Assembly (NCBI RefSeq): GCF_016654015.1
Contig: NZ_JAEPWM010000003.1
Coordinates: 62,001 to 126,000 of the forward strand
DNA from: Ramlibacter ginsenosidimutans
GTDB lineage: Bacteria > Pseudomonadota > Gammaproteobacteria > Burkholderiales > Burkholderiaceae_C
DNA: 64,000 nt
Reading direction: 5' to 3'
The notes under the pieces were generated by a model that saw only the letters and a program-made list of their open reading frames with translations, was not told where the DNA came from and ran no database searches. Both the position numbers and the translations under genes were made by a program. Of this stretch, positions 49,916 to 58,207 are shown one piece after another (the first letter of the stretch is position 1; the number at the start of each line of letters is the position of its first letter).

Positions 49916-50560
49916 ATGATCACGCTGCACGGCTTCCCGGCCAGCAATTACTACAACAAGGTCAAGCTCGCGCTGCTGGAGAAGGGGATTCCCTTCGAGG
50001 AGCGCAGCGTCACGCTGAAGGACAAGCCGCCCTCCATGCTGGAGGATTCGCCGCTGGGCAAGATCCCCTTCATCACCTGCGAGCACGGCCCGCTGTGCGA
50101 AAGCCAGGCGATCCTGGAGTACCTCGAAAGCGCGTATCCCGGCACGCCCCTGCTGCCCAGGGACCCGTTCGCCGCAGCCAAGGTGCGCGAGCTGGTGACC
50201 TTCCTCGACTGGCACCTCGAGATGGCCGTGCGCCAGCTGTATGGCGCGGCCTTCTTCGGCGCGCCGCCGCTCAGCGAAAGCAATCTCGCGCGCATCCGCG
50301 GCGAGATCGAGCAGAAGCTCGCGGGCGTCCAGCGCCTGCTGAAGCTGGCGCCCTACGCCGCAGGTGACACGTTCACCATGGCGGACTGCAGCGCCTTCGT
50401 GGACCTGCCGCTCGCCGGCATGGCGACCAAGGCGGTGTTCGGCGAGGACCTGCTGCTGGCCCACGGCCTCGACTACAAGCCCTACGTCAAGTTCCTCGCG
50501 GAGCGGCCCGCGGCCCAGAAGGTGGTGGCCGACCGCAAGGCCGCCACTGCGAAGGCCTGA
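49916..50560 (+). CDS. Glutathione S-transferase family protein
   Basis: The 214-aa cytosolic protein has a thioredoxin-fold N-domain (MITLHGFPASNYYNKVKLALLEKGI, LGKIPFITC with the cis-Pro, LCESQAILEYLES for gamma-Glu binding) and an all-helical C-domain (ALKLAP; GDTFTMADCSAFVDLPLAG). The length is standard. The substrate is unknown. It is followed after 40 bp by an FAH-family gene, so an aromatic or xenobiotic link is possible but weak. Confidence 0.9.
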   Translation: MITLHGFPASNYYNKVKLALLEKGIPFEERSVTLKDKPPSMLEDSPLGKIPFITCEHGPLCESQAILEYLESAYPGTPLLPRDPFAAAKVRELVTFLDWHLEMAVRQLYGAAFFGAPPLSESNLARIRGEIEQKLAGVQRLLKLAPYAAGDTFTMADCSAFVDLPLAGMATKAVFGEDLLLAHGLDYKPYVKFLAERPAAQKVVADRKAATAKA

Positions 50561-50600
50561 GCCGGGATGGGGGAGTCGCCGGCACGCTAAGCTGCGGGCC

Positions 50601-51386
50601 GTGACACCCGAACTCCTGCTCCGCCATTCCGACGAGGCCACCTTGTGGCCGGCCGGCTGCGGGCTCGGCGTGGCCGAGGCGTACGAGCGCGCGCTGAGCG
50701 TGCGCGAGCTGCGCCTGGGCCGCGGCGAGCAGCCGCGCGGCTACAAGGTCGGCTTCACCAACCGCACGATCTGGGAACGCTACGGCGTCCACGCGCCCAT
50801 CTGGGGCACGGTGTGGAACACCACGCTGAGCTTCTGCGAGGGCGAGGGCGAGCTGTCGCTGGCCGGCACCTGCCAGCCACGCATCGAGCCCGAGTGCGCG
50901 TTCGGCCTGAAGGCCACGCCACCCGCGCGCGCCGGCCTGGACGCGCTGCTCGCCTGCATCGAGTGGATCGCGCCGGGCTTCGAGATCGTGCAGTCGCACA
51001 TGCCGGACTGGAAGTTCCAGGCCGCCGACACCGTGGCCGACAGCGGCCTGCACGCGCGCCTGCTGGTCGGGCCGCGCCGGCCGGTCGCGGATCTCCCCCG
51101 GGATGGCGGCGCCTTCGATGCGCAACTCGCTGCCTTGCGCGTGACGCTCACGCGCAACGGCGAACGCATCGATGCCGGCGTGGGCAGCAACGTGCTCGAT
51201 GGCCCGCTGCATGCGCTCGCGCATTTCGTGGCCGCCTTGCGCGACTGCCCCGGTGCGCCCGACCTGCAACCCGGCGACGTGGTCACCACCGGCACCTGGA
51301 CCGACGCGTGGCCCGTCCAGCGCGGCGAACGCTGGCAGGCCGACTTTCCCGCGCCGCTCGCGCCGCTTTCCGTGCAATTTGTCTGA
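50601..51386 (+). CDS. 2-keto-4-pentenoate hydratase/fumarylacetoacetate hydrolase family protein
   Basis: The 261-aa enzyme (GTG start at 50601) has the MhpD-type signatures GYKVGFTNRTIWERYGV, RIEPECAFGLK with the metal Glu residues, and EIVQSHMPDWKFQAADTVAD. The final GDVVTTGTWTDAWPV is the family's Gly-Thr turn. Homologues hydrate 2-hydroxypenta-2,4-dienoates or decarboxylate oxalocrotonate in meta-cleavage pathways, but no other pathway gene is adjacent. The transglutaminase-like gene follows after 8 bp. Confidence 0.85.
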   Translation: MTPELLLRHSDEATLWPAGCGLGVAEAYERALSVRELRLGRGEQPRGYKVGFTNRTIWERYGVHAPIWGTVWNTTLSFCEGEGELSLAGTCQPRIEPECAFGLKATPPARAGLDALLACIEWIAPGFEIVQSHMPDWKFQAADTVADSGLHARLLVGPRRPVADLPRDGGAFDAQLAALRVTLTRNGERIDAGVGSNVLDGPLHALAHFVAALRDCPGAPDLQPGDVVTTGTWTDAWPVQRGERWQADFPAPLAPLSVQFV

Positions 51387-51394
51387 CCAACCCA

Positions 51395-52084
51395 ATGAAT
51401 CCAGCTCTTCCCGAAGATTGCCTCGCCGCCACCCCGCTGGTGGACAGCACGCATCCCGCCGTGCTTGCCTTCGCGCAGGCCCACGCCATCGGCGCGACCC
51501 CGCGCGAGCAGGCCGTCTCGCTGTACTACGCGGTGCGTGACCGCATCCGCTACGACCCTTACCGCATCGACCTCGGTTCCGAGGGCATGCGCGCGAGCAC
51601 CGCGCTCGCGCTCGGTTACGGCTGGTGCGTGACGAAGGCGGCCCTGCTGGCCGCGGCCGCGCGTGCGGCGGGCATCCCGGCGCGCGTGGGCTTTGCGGAC
51701 GTGCGCAACCACCTCTCCACGCAGCGCATGCGCGAGACGATGACCACCGACGTGTTCATCTGGCACGGCTACACCGAGCTGTGGCTGGACGGGCAGTGGC
51801 GCAAGGCGACGCCGGCGTTCAACGTGGAGCTGTGCGATCGCTTCGACCTGCTGCCGCTGGAGTTCGACGGCGTGGCCGATTCGATCTACCACCCGTTCGA
51901 CAAGAGCGGGCAGCGGCACATGGAGTACCTGCGCGAGCGCGGCAGCTTCGCCGAGGTGCCGCTGGCGCGCATCGTCGCGGACTTCCGCGAGGTCTATCCG
52001 CGCTGGCTGCAGTCGGCCGGCGTGCGCATCGGGCTGCACGACGCGGATTTCCTGGCCGACGTGGAGCGCGAACCCCAGCCTTAG
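51395..52084 (+). CDS. Transglutaminase-like cysteine peptidase family protein
   Basis: The 229-aa product has an intact transglutaminase core: Cys in GYGWCVTKAALLAAAARAAG, His in FIWHGYTELWLDGQW and an acid in the following strand region. No signal peptide is seen. Members are peptidases or amidases rather than true cross-linking enzymes. It is probably co-transcribed with the hydratase gene (8 bp gap). Confidence 0.85.
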   Translation: MNPALPEDCLAATPLVDSTHPAVLAFAQAHAIGATPREQAVSLYYAVRDRIRYDPYRIDLGSEGMRASTALALGYGWCVTKAALLAAAARAAGIPARVGFADVRNHLSTQRMRETMTTDVFIWHGYTELWLDGQWRKATPAFNVELCDRFDLLPLEFDGVADSIYHPFDKSGQRHMEYLRERGSFAEVPLARIVADFREVYPRWLQSAGVRIGLHDADFLADVEREPQP

Positions 52085-52125
52085 CAGGCGAGCGGCTGTC
52101 GACACCCGCCTGCAGGGACGCGCGT

Positions 52126-53364
52126 TCAACGCCCGCCCAGCGGGACCTTGCGTGCCAGCACGAGATAGATCACTGCGCCCAGCACCAGCAGGCCGGAGGC
52201 GATCCACAGCGAAACGGTGAACCCTTGCGCGGGGCTGGCGCTGCGCGCCACCAGCGCCGTCGCGAGCGGCGGGCCCGCGATCTGCCCGAGGCCGTACAAG
52301 GCCGTGAGCAGGCCCATGTAGGGCGTGGCGTGCAGCGGGCGCACGCGCCGGACTTCCTGCATGGCGAAGAAGGTGATTGCTGTGAAGGGTAGTCCCAGCA
52401 GGAAGCTGCCGAGGCCGAAGCCGGCCAGGGTCGGGCTCACGAGGCTGGCGGCGACGCCGACGGCCTGGATCGCGTAGCAGCCCGCGAGACGCAGGCGCAG
52501 GTCGCCGCCCGCGGACATGCGGGACGCGAGGATCGCGCCCAGCATCACGCCCACGCCGAACAAGGGCCAGAACAGGTCCAGCCAGGGCGATCCGGGCAAG
52601 GCCTGCCGCGCGATCACGGGCAGGAAGGTGGCGGTGACGATGTAGCCGATGCCCGCGAGCCCGTACGCGAAAGCCAGGGCGCTGATCCCCGCGCGGCCCA
52701 TGCCGGCGGACCCCGGTGCGGAGTCGTCGCTCGCCGCCGCCACCGGCGCTGTGGCCACGCCGCGTCGCGTGTCGAACGCGCGCCACACCGTCGCACTCAG
52801 CAGCGCAGCGAGCACGGCAAAGGTGAACCAGCCGGCTTCGGCCGTGCTGCCGCGTGCGACCAGCACGCTGGCCGCGAGCCCGCTCGCCACGATGCCGCCG
52901 CCCGGTCCGACGTAGATCAGCGCGCCCATGGCCGGCACGCCGCGGCGCGCGAGTTGCTCCAGGCACCACCCGGACGTGTAGAGGAACACGATCGCGCTCG
53001 CGACGCCGGCGGCGAAGCGCAGCCACGGCCACAGCGGCGGTACGTCCCAGGCCATGCCGAGCGTCAGCAAGGTCGTGGCGACCAGTCCGCCGCGCACCCA
53101 GCGCGGCCCGTCGATGGCGACGCTGCGGCCAAGGCGGCGGGCGATCCAGGGCTGGAAGGTACAGGCCAGGGCGCCGACCAGGTAGCCGAAGTAGTTCGCG
53201 CTGGCGAGCAGGCTCGCGCCCGCGAGGTCCACTGCATGCTCGGCCAGCATGAGCGGCAGCAAGGGCGTGAACGCGAAGCGGCCGATTCCCATGGCCACCG
53301 CCAGTGCGACGAGGCCGGCAAAAGCCAGGGCGAGGGCAGAGGGTGGCGCGGCGCGTTCGGTCAT
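52126..53364 (-). CDS. YbfB/YjiJ-family MFS transporter
   Basis: The 412-aa protein has 12 membrane helices and begins with the YbfB/YjiJ-type GIGRFAFTPLLPLML signature, with SANYFGYLVGALAC in helix 2 and LYTSGWCLEQLARRGVPAMGALIYVG. The second half has GIGYIVTATFLPVIA. The substrate is unknown. It is convergent with the transglutaminase gene and divergent from the next gene with a 62-bp gap. Confidence 0.9.
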   Translation of the reverse strand: MTERAAPPSALALAFAGLVALAVAMGIGRFAFTPLLPLMLAEHAVDLAGASLLASANYFGYLVGALACTFQPWIARRLGRSVAIDGPRWVRGGLVATTLLTLGMAWDVPPLWPWLRFAAGVASAIVFLYTSGWCLEQLARRGVPAMGALIYVGPGGGIVASGLAASVLVARGSTAEAGWFTFAVLAALLSATVWRAFDTRRGVATAPVAAASDDSAPGSAGMGRAGISALAFAYGLAGIGYIVTATFLPVIARQALPGSPWLDLFWPLFGVGVMLGAILASRMSAGGDLRLRLAGCYAIQAVGVAASLVSPTLAGFGLGSFLLGLPFTAITFFAMQEVRRVRPLHATPYMGLLTALYGLGQIAGPPLATALVARSASPAQGFTVSLWIASGLLVLGAVIYLVLARKVPLGGR

Positions 53365-53426
53365 CGGGCGCGCAGTGTCGCACGACGCCGCGGCGGCCGC
53401 CCGGCAGGCCCGGTACCATCCCGGGC

Positions 53427-54332
53427 ATGAAAATCATGCTCGCGCTGCGCCCGTGCAGCCCGGGGCTGGCACGCCGCCTGGGAGCGGACGAGGCCCTCGC
53501 CAAGGCGCTCGGCGCCAAGCCCAACCCCGCCGTCGGCTTCCTCTTCCCGCGCTTCTTCGACGCCGCGGGCCCGGTGCTACCGCGCCTGCTGGCGCTCGCC
53601 GAGGGCGAGCCCGTGGGCTTCGTGCGCGAGCTGCGCTGCAGTCCCGCGGAGCTGCAGGCCTGCACGCATTTCGAGGCGGTCTGTCGTGCCACGATCGGGC
53701 AGACGCGGGCCGATTCCAAAGCCACCATGGCGGCCTACCACCAGGATGCCCTGCATCCGACGGCGAGCCGCTGGGCCGTGCGGCTGCCGCAGCGCATCTT
53801 CCTGAGCAAGCCCGTGGCCGCCGACGCGCTGGGGCACGTGGACGAATGGACCGGCGAATACGTTCTGGGTCCGCAGCTGGCCGACGCCCTGGCGGCGAGC
53901 GGGCTCACGGGCTTCGAGTTGCGCCCGGTCCTGCACCACAAGACCGGCGAGGCGCACGAGGAGGGCGGCCGGCACCTGGTCGCGCGCACGCTGCTGCCGC
54001 CGGCGCTGGAGGATGCCACCACCTACGAAACGTTCGACGAAGGGCCGCGCCAGCCGTCCACGCCGCGGCGCTATGGCCTGCTCAGTTATGCCAAGGGTGC
54101 GCTGGAACAAAGCCCGGACCTCGCGCGGACCGCGGAGCCCTGGGGCAGCTGGCGCACGCCGGTGTGGATCCTGCGCCAGCCCGCGCGCGACTGGTTCGAG
54201 CAGCGGCAGGCGCGCGGCTGGCGCTTCCAGCCGGTGCTCGCGGCCGGCAGCGCCCTGCATGCGGAGCACACCCAGCGCTGGGAGGACCTGCTCGGCCAGC
54301 TCCGCGCAGCGGGCGCCAGCGTGCAGGCCTGA
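53427..54332 (+). CDS. Hypothetical protein
   Basis: This 301-aa soluble protein (MKIMLALRPCSPGLARRLGA and on) has no signal peptide or membrane segment. It has alternating strands and helices, with five Cys in total, four of them in its first 100 residues (about residues 10, 71, 77 and 87), and conserved-looking charged blocks (HVDEWTGEYVLGPQLADAL; LRPVLHHKTGEAHEEGGRHL). The double His in VLHHKTGEAHEEGG could bind a metal, but I recognise no family. It is convergent with the UspA gene; a hairpin lies between them. Confidence 0.65.
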   Translation: MKIMLALRPCSPGLARRLGADEALAKALGAKPNPAVGFLFPRFFDAAGPVLPRLLALAEGEPVGFVRELRCSPAELQACTHFEAVCRATIGQTRADSKATMAAYHQDALHPTASRWAVRLPQRIFLSKPVAADALGHVDEWTGEYVLGPQLADALAASGLTGFELRPVLHHKTGEAHEEGGRHLVARTLLPPALEDATTYETFDEGPRQPSTPRRYGLLSYAKGALEQSPDLARTAEPWGSWRTPVWILRQPARDWFEQRQARGWRFQPVLAAGSALHAEHTQRWEDLLGQLRAAGASVQA

Positions 54333-54335
54333 GAA

Positions 54336-54358
54336 GGTGTGAACGAATTGCTCACACC
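54336..54358. terminator. Hairpin between converging genes
   Basis: GGTGTGA/TCACACC, a perfect 7-bp stem with a 9-nt loop, starts 4 bp after the stop of the hypothetical gene and ends 12 bp before the uspA stop. There is no T-run. Confidence 0.4.
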
Positions 54359-54369
54359 CACGCGAGCCT

Positions 54370-54804
54370 TCAGCGCGCGACGAGCACGGGCACGGGCGAT
54401 TCGGCCACCACCTTGGTAGCGACGCTGCCCAGCATCAGCCGGGCGATCCCGGTGCGGCCGTGCGACCCGATCACCACGAGGTCGGCCTCGGTCTGCCGCG
54501 CCGATTGCACGACGCCGTTGGCCGCCCCGATGTCCTCGGCCAGCCGCGTCTGGCAGGGAATGCCCGCCTTCTCGCAGAGGTCCAGCACCTTCGCGTGGGC
54601 GGCGGCGCCGTGCTCCAGTGCGGCCGACATGTAGGCCTGGAAACCGAGCGGGTTGGATTCGCCGATGCCCAGGTAGGGGTACGGATCGACGACGTACAGC
54701 GCGGTGAGTTGCGCGCCGTGCAGCTTGGCGAGGTCGACGGCGAGGCGGGCGGCGTGCTCGGACGCGGCGGAGCCGTCGGTGGCGAGAAGGATGCGTTTGA
54801 ACAT
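54370..54804 (-). CDS. Universal stress protein, UspA family
   Basis: The 144-aa single-domain Usp has LLATDGSAASEHAARLAVDLA at the start, an Asp before the first loop, and the ATP-binding G-x2-G-x9-G-S motif in GSHGRTGIARLMLGSVATKV. Usp proteins help survival under starvation or low oxygen. An FNR-type palindrome lies 58 bp upstream of its start, consistent with anaerobic or microaerobic control known for many proteobacterial usp genes. Confidence 0.92.
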   Translation of the reverse strand: MFKRILLATDGSAASEHAARLAVDLAKLHGAQLTALYVVDPYPYLGIGESNPLGFQAYMSAALEHGAAAHAKVLDLCEKAGIPCQTRLAEDIGAANGVVQSARQTEADLVVIGSHGRTGIARLMLGSVATKVVAESPVPVLVAR

Positions 54805-54861
54805 GGCAGGCTCCGGTAGTGATGCGTGGAACCATGCTGCGCTTCGCGGGACGCCCCTCGC

Positions 54862-54875
54862 TTGACGTGCGTCAA
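54862..54875 (-). promoter_or_regulatory. FNR-type box upstream of uspA
   Basis: TTGAC-GTGC-GTCAA is a perfect 5-4-5 palindrome, extended to six on each side by C and G. A CAGCAT hexamer on the minus strand (54834-54839) lies 32 bp from its centre, close to the 31 bp seen at two other sites in this window. The direction toward uspA is preferred because the FHA gene starts 99 bp away on the other side. Confidence 0.6.
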
Positions 54876-54973
54876 GCGTGCACGACCTGCTCCCCATGGG
54901 CGGGTCGGTCCGCTTGAAGCCCCTCGGCCGCGCGGTTAGCATGAGCTGCCGCACGCCGCGGCGTGGAGACGGA

Positions 54974-55585
54974 ATGCCGCAGTTGATCGCCACCGTGAAG
55001 GGCGTCGAAGTCAAGCACGTGTACCTGCACAAGGACCGGACCACCCTGGGCCGCAAGCCGAACAACGACATCGTGCTGGACACCATGGTGGTGAGCGGCC
55101 AGCACTGCGCGTTCGACCTGGTCGGCGTCGCCGACGTGTACCTGCAGGACCTGGGCAGCACCAACGGCACCTACGTCAACGACCGCATGGTCAAGGAACG
55201 CACGCGCCTGCAGGACGGCGACATGATCGCCATCGGCCCCTACCGCATCCGGTACCTGCAGGCGAGCGAGGAGCCCAGCACCTTCGGCGGCACCCAGTCC
55301 TTCATGCCCGATGCGCCGCAGCTGCATGCGAGCTTCACCGTGGAGACCGGCACTTCCGCCGGCCTGGAAGTGCCGGTTGTCAAGGCCGTCACGACCTTCG
55401 GCAAGCCTGGCGTGTCGGTCGTCTCGGTCGCCCACCGCCGCGGCGGCTTTTTCGTCACACACCTGGGGGGCACCAACGCGCCCCTGCTCAATGGTGAGGC
55501 GATGGGGGGCGACCCCGTGATGTTGTCGGATCAGGACGTCCTGGAGCTCGCCGGCACCCGGATGCGGTTCCATTTGCGGGAATGA
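54974..55585 (+). CDS. FHA-domain protein
   Basis: The 203-aa protein has an FHA domain at about residues 18-95: TTLGRKPNNDIVLDTMVVSG with the Gly-Arg phosphothreonine-binding pair, SGQHCAFDL and LQDLGSTNGTYVN. The second half (TVETGTSAGLEVPVVKAV; FFVTHLGGTNAPLLNGEAMG) looks like another, degenerate FHA domain with its own GGTNAPLLNG, so it is probably a double-FHA protein. It binds phosphothreonine partners; no kinase or phosphatase is adjacent. Confidence 0.88.
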   Translation: MPQLIATVKGVEVKHVYLHKDRTTLGRKPNNDIVLDTMVVSGQHCAFDLVGVADVYLQDLGSTNGTYVNDRMVKERTRLQDGDMIAIGPYRIRYLQASEEPSTFGGTQSFMPDAPQLHASFTVETGTSAGLEVPVVKAVTTFGKPGVSVVSVAHRRGGFFVTHLGGTNAPLLNGEAMGGDPVMLSDQDVLELAGTRMRFHLRE

Positions 55586-55600
55586 AGGCACAATGACCGC

Positions 55601-56266
55601 ATGGGACTCATCGGTCGGATCTTCAGGGGGGACAAGGAGCGCGCGTCGGGGGCCACCACGCAGTTCCGCGAAAGCGAACCGGAAGGGGGCGACGAGGCGG
55701 AGTCGCGCAACGCGCCGCGCCGGGAACTCGTGCAGGTGGTGCTGCGCGACACCATGCGCAAGCACGGCATCCCATCCGACTGGATCGAGTGCCGCATCCT
55801 GTCCACCGTCAATCGCGTCGGCCGCCATGGCATGCACGTGAACTTCGTGGTGAAGCAGGCGCACGAACGCCTGCTTGGCTACGTGTTCGCGTTCCAGGAC
55901 AGCTACGAGCGCGAGCTCGCGCGTTTCGAACCGCGCGCGCGCGACTGGCTCCTGAGCCTGGGCTGGGAGTTCCAGAACTTCAACGCGTCCGACATGCCCG
56001 ATCCGCGCACCTGGTCCCAGAGCGGACCCGCGCCGCTGCAGGGCGCGAACGGGCGCACGCTGCCGACCGATTTCCCGCCGCTGCAGCTCCCGGTGGAAGC
56101 GGAGCCGCCGAAGTCCGACGAGGACGTGCAGCGGGACCTGCAGGCCTTGTTCGCCATCCGCGATGCCGCGATGAACGACACGAAGCGCCCGGCCGCCGCG
56201 AGTGACCAGAGGGACTTCGAGCCGACGCAGCCGTACCGCAACGAGGACGGCGAAGCGAAGAAGTAG
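55601..56266 (+). CDS. Hypothetical protein downstream of the FHA gene
   Basis: The 221-aa soluble protein starts MGLIGRIFRGDKERASGATT, a basic and possibly membrane-peripheral N-terminus. A central folded region follows (VQVVLRDTMRKHGIPSDWIE; HGMHVNFVVKQAHERLLGYV) and a long disordered C-terminus. It lies 15 bp after the FHA gene and is probably an operon partner. The family is not recognised; a phosphothreonine partner of the FHA protein is a speculation from position. Confidence 0.65.
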   Translation: MGLIGRIFRGDKERASGATTQFRESEPEGGDEAESRNAPRRELVQVVLRDTMRKHGIPSDWIECRILSTVNRVGRHGMHVNFVVKQAHERLLGYVFAFQDSYERELARFEPRARDWLLSLGWEFQNFNASDMPDPRTWSQSGPAPLQGANGRTLPTDFPPLQLPVEAEPPKSDEDVQRDLQALFAIRDAAMNDTKRPAAASDQRDFEPTQPYRNEDGEAKK

Positions 56267-56339
56267 CGCGCCGCGCCTGCGCTTCGCCCAGCGTCCGCTG
56301 CCTCTTGCAATCGGGGCCGGGCAGCCCCAGATCCTGGGC

Positions 56340-56660
56340 ATGAACACCACCGCATCCAAGAACCTCGTCATGCTCGCCCGCATGCTCGAGCGCCTTGACC
56401 GCAGCGAAGACGCGGTCGACCCGCAACAGTATCGTGGCGTGGTGGAGCACCTGAGCGAGGCGCTGCGCACCGTCCGGAACGACGCAGCGCTGGAGGCGGT
56501 GCTCTCCGCATCCCCTGCGACCGCGGAGCTGTACGAGAACCTGCAGTACGAGCACGCCGGCCTCTGCCGTTCACCGCTGGAGGCGGGCCTGAACGCGGAG
56601 CTGGTCGCCCGCGCGGCGATCGATGCCGCGCGCCGGAGCGCCGCTCAGCCGAAGCACTGA
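56340..56660 (+). CDS. Hypothetical small helical protein
   Basis: The 106-aa cytosolic protein (MNTTASKNLVMLARMLERLD and on) is all helix, with PQQYRGVVEHLSEALR in the middle. Its final 16 bp overlap tail-to-tail with the RNA cyclic phosphodiesterase gene. No domain is recognised. It follows the 221-aa hypothetical gene by 73 bp. Confidence 0.65.
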   Translation: MNTTASKNLVMLARMLERLDRSEDAVDPQQYRGVVEHLSEALRTVRNDAALEAVLSASPATAELYENLQYEHAGLCRSPLEAGLNAELVARAAIDAARRSAAQPKH

Positions 56661-57163
56661 AGGGTCTCGTACCCGCCGCCGCCACCGATGCTGCGCACCA
56701 GCGCGTAGCGGGGGTCGGCCGTCCAGCGCAGCGGCGCGAACGCGGGTGGCGCGGCGCCCTGGGCCTTGCGCGCGAGCGTGACGTGCGGGCGGTACGGCCG
56801 CTCTTCCACCGGGATCTCCATGGCATGCAGGCGCTCGGCGAGCGCCGCGTGCAGCCGCGCCAGTTCGGCGGGCACTTGCGTGGCCTCCAGTACCGCGATG
56901 CCGCCGGACCACACGCAGGCGCGGTCCAGCGCCAGCTCGCAGCCCGCCCACTGCACCGTGAGCGCTGAACGCAGCTCCGGCACGCGCTCGGCGGGCACGT
57001 TTCCCAGGAAGTGCAGCGTCAGGTGCAGGCGCTCGGGGCGCGTGCACCGCGCTCGCGCCGGCCAGGTCCACGCAGCCGCGTGCGCGAGCACCTCGTCCAG
57101 CAGCGCCGGCGCCGGCCACAGCGCCAGGAACAGGCGCAGGCTCGCGGGGAGGGCCGTCTGCAT
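56645..57163 (-). CDS. thpR: RNA 2',3'-cyclic phosphodiesterase (LigT/ThpR family)
   Basis: The 172-aa 2H phosphoesterase has both catalytic H-x-T-x motifs, HLTLHFLG and HVTLARK, in the duplicated fold. The opening LRLFLALWPAPALLDEV is typical. It hydrolyses 2',3'-cyclic phosphate ends of RNA. The start at 57163 (MQTALPASLRLF) is preferred to an earlier ATG. It overlaps the preceding convergent gene by 16 bp. Confidence 0.9.
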   Translation of the reverse strand: MQTALPASLRLFLALWPAPALLDEVLAHAAAWTWPARARCTRPERLHLTLHFLGNVPAERVPELRSALTVQWAGCELALDRACVWSGGIAVLEATQVPAELARLHAALAERLHAMEIPVEERPYRPHVTLARKAQGAAPPAFAPLRWTADPRYALVRSIGGGGGYETLQCFG

Positions 57164-57304
57164 TGCAGGATTCTCGCGCGGGCACACGCTCCGTGCGTTC
57201 TGTCGCGCTCAAACCGGCCGTTTCGCAGCACGGCCGAGCCGGCAACCGCTACAGTTCCAGACACGGACGGCCAACGCGTGCGCGCTGCGCCCGACCTTAG
57301 AACA

Positions 57305-57685
57305 ATGACCTCGCCCGAACTGCAGTCCGACGTCAGGCGCTACCTGCTGGGCAGCGTGCCTTCCGTCCCGTATCTGGAAGCGGTGCTGCTGCTGCGCGCC
57401 GACCCCGGTGTGGCCTGGGACGCGGCGGGACTGGCACGGCGCCTGTACGTGCCCGAGCGGCGCGGGATCGAACTGCTCGGGCAACTGCGGGAGAGCGGTA
57501 TTGCCGTTGCAGCCAGCCAAGCCGGCGCCGTGCACTACGGCCCCGAACCGCAGCTCGCTGCCCTGGTGGACCAGGTGGCGGAGGCCTACGCCTCCGACCT
57601 CGTGGGCGTCTCGAGCCTCATCCATTCCCGGATCGACCGGCGCGCCCAGCAGTTCGCCGACGCCTTCCGCTTCCGCAAGGACTGA
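57305..57685 (+). CDS. Hypothetical protein with winged-helix-like segment
   Basis: The 126-aa product has a possible winged helix at about residues 15-90 (YLEAVLLLRADPGVAWDAAG, ARRLYVPERRGIELLGQLRE, then SGIAVAASQAGAVHYGP). The C-terminal helix is VDQVAEAYASDLVGVSSLIH. It is 2 bp upstream of two DUF5985 genes and may regulate them or be their partner. Confidence 0.7.
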   Translation: MTSPELQSDVRRYLLGSVPSVPYLEAVLLLRADPGVAWDAAGLARRLYVPERRGIELLGQLRESGIAVAASQAGAVHYGPEPQLAALVDQVAEAYASDLVGVSSLIHSRIDRRAQQFADAFRFRKD

Positions 57686-57687
57686 CC

Positions 57688-57948
57688 ATGGCCGCACTGA
57701 TCTATGGCCTCTGCGCGCTGACGTCCATCGTCTGCTGCGTCCTGTTGTGGCGAAGCTGGCGCGCCAGCGGCGCACGCCTGCTGTTCTGGAGCGCGCTGTG
57801 CTTCGGCTGCCTCAGCATCAACAACGTCCTGCTCGTGTTGGACCGGGTGGTCTGGCCGGTGGAGGTGGACCTCACCGACTGGCGGCTTGGATGGGCGCTC
57901 GCCGCGGTCGTGCTCCTGCTGTTCGGCCTGATCTGGGAGGAGGACTGA
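57688..57948 (+). CDS. DUF5985-type membrane protein, copy 1
   Basis: The 86-aa protein has three membrane helices (LIYGLCALTSIVCCVLLW; LLFWSALCFGCLSINNVLLV; WALAAVVLLLFGLIW). The pattern WSxLCFxxLxxNNxLL is typical of DUF5985. It is followed by a paralogous gene 1 bp downstream. The function is unknown. Confidence 0.75.
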   Translation: MAALIYGLCALTSIVCCVLLWRSWRASGARLLFWSALCFGCLSINNVLLVLDRVVWPVEVDLTDWRLGWALAAVVLLLFGLIWEED

Positions 57949-57949
57949 A

Positions 57950-58207
57950 GTGGAGCAGATGCTGTCGGGCGCCATCGCCGCCGGCTGGGGGATCGCCGGC
58001 CTGTTCTTCTGCCGGTTCTGGCGTCGCACCGGTGACCGCTTCTTCCTCTGGTTCGCGCTGTCGTTCTGGCTCGAAGCGGTCAACCGCATCGCGCTCGGCC
58101 TGCTGGTCGCCGCCCAGGAAGACAGCCCCCTGATCTACGGCCTACGCGTGGTGTCGTACGGCTTCATCCTCTACGCGATCTGGTACAAGAACCGCCCGCG
58201 TTCCTAG
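57950..58207 (+). CDS. DUF5985-type membrane protein, copy 2
   Basis: The 85-aa protein (GTG start at 57950) has three membrane helices (AAGWGIAGLFFCRFWRRTGD; FFLWFALSFWLEAVNRIALG; YGLRVVSYGFILYAIW). It is a diverged sister of the preceding gene and the two probably form a hetero-oligomer. Its stop overlaps the pssA-like stop on the other strand by 4 bp (CTAG). Confidence 0.75.
   Translation: MEQMLSGAIAAGWGIAGLFFCRFWRRTGDRFFLWFALSFWLEAVNRIALGLLVAAQEDSPLIYGLRVVSYGFILYAIWYKNRPRS

Noticed and set aside
50601..51386. A meta-cleavage aromatic catabolic operon around the hydratase, GST and dienelactone hydrolase genes
   Set aside because: No ring-cleaving dioxygenase, ferredoxin, thiolase or aldolase gene occurs in the window, and the three genes are not clustered.
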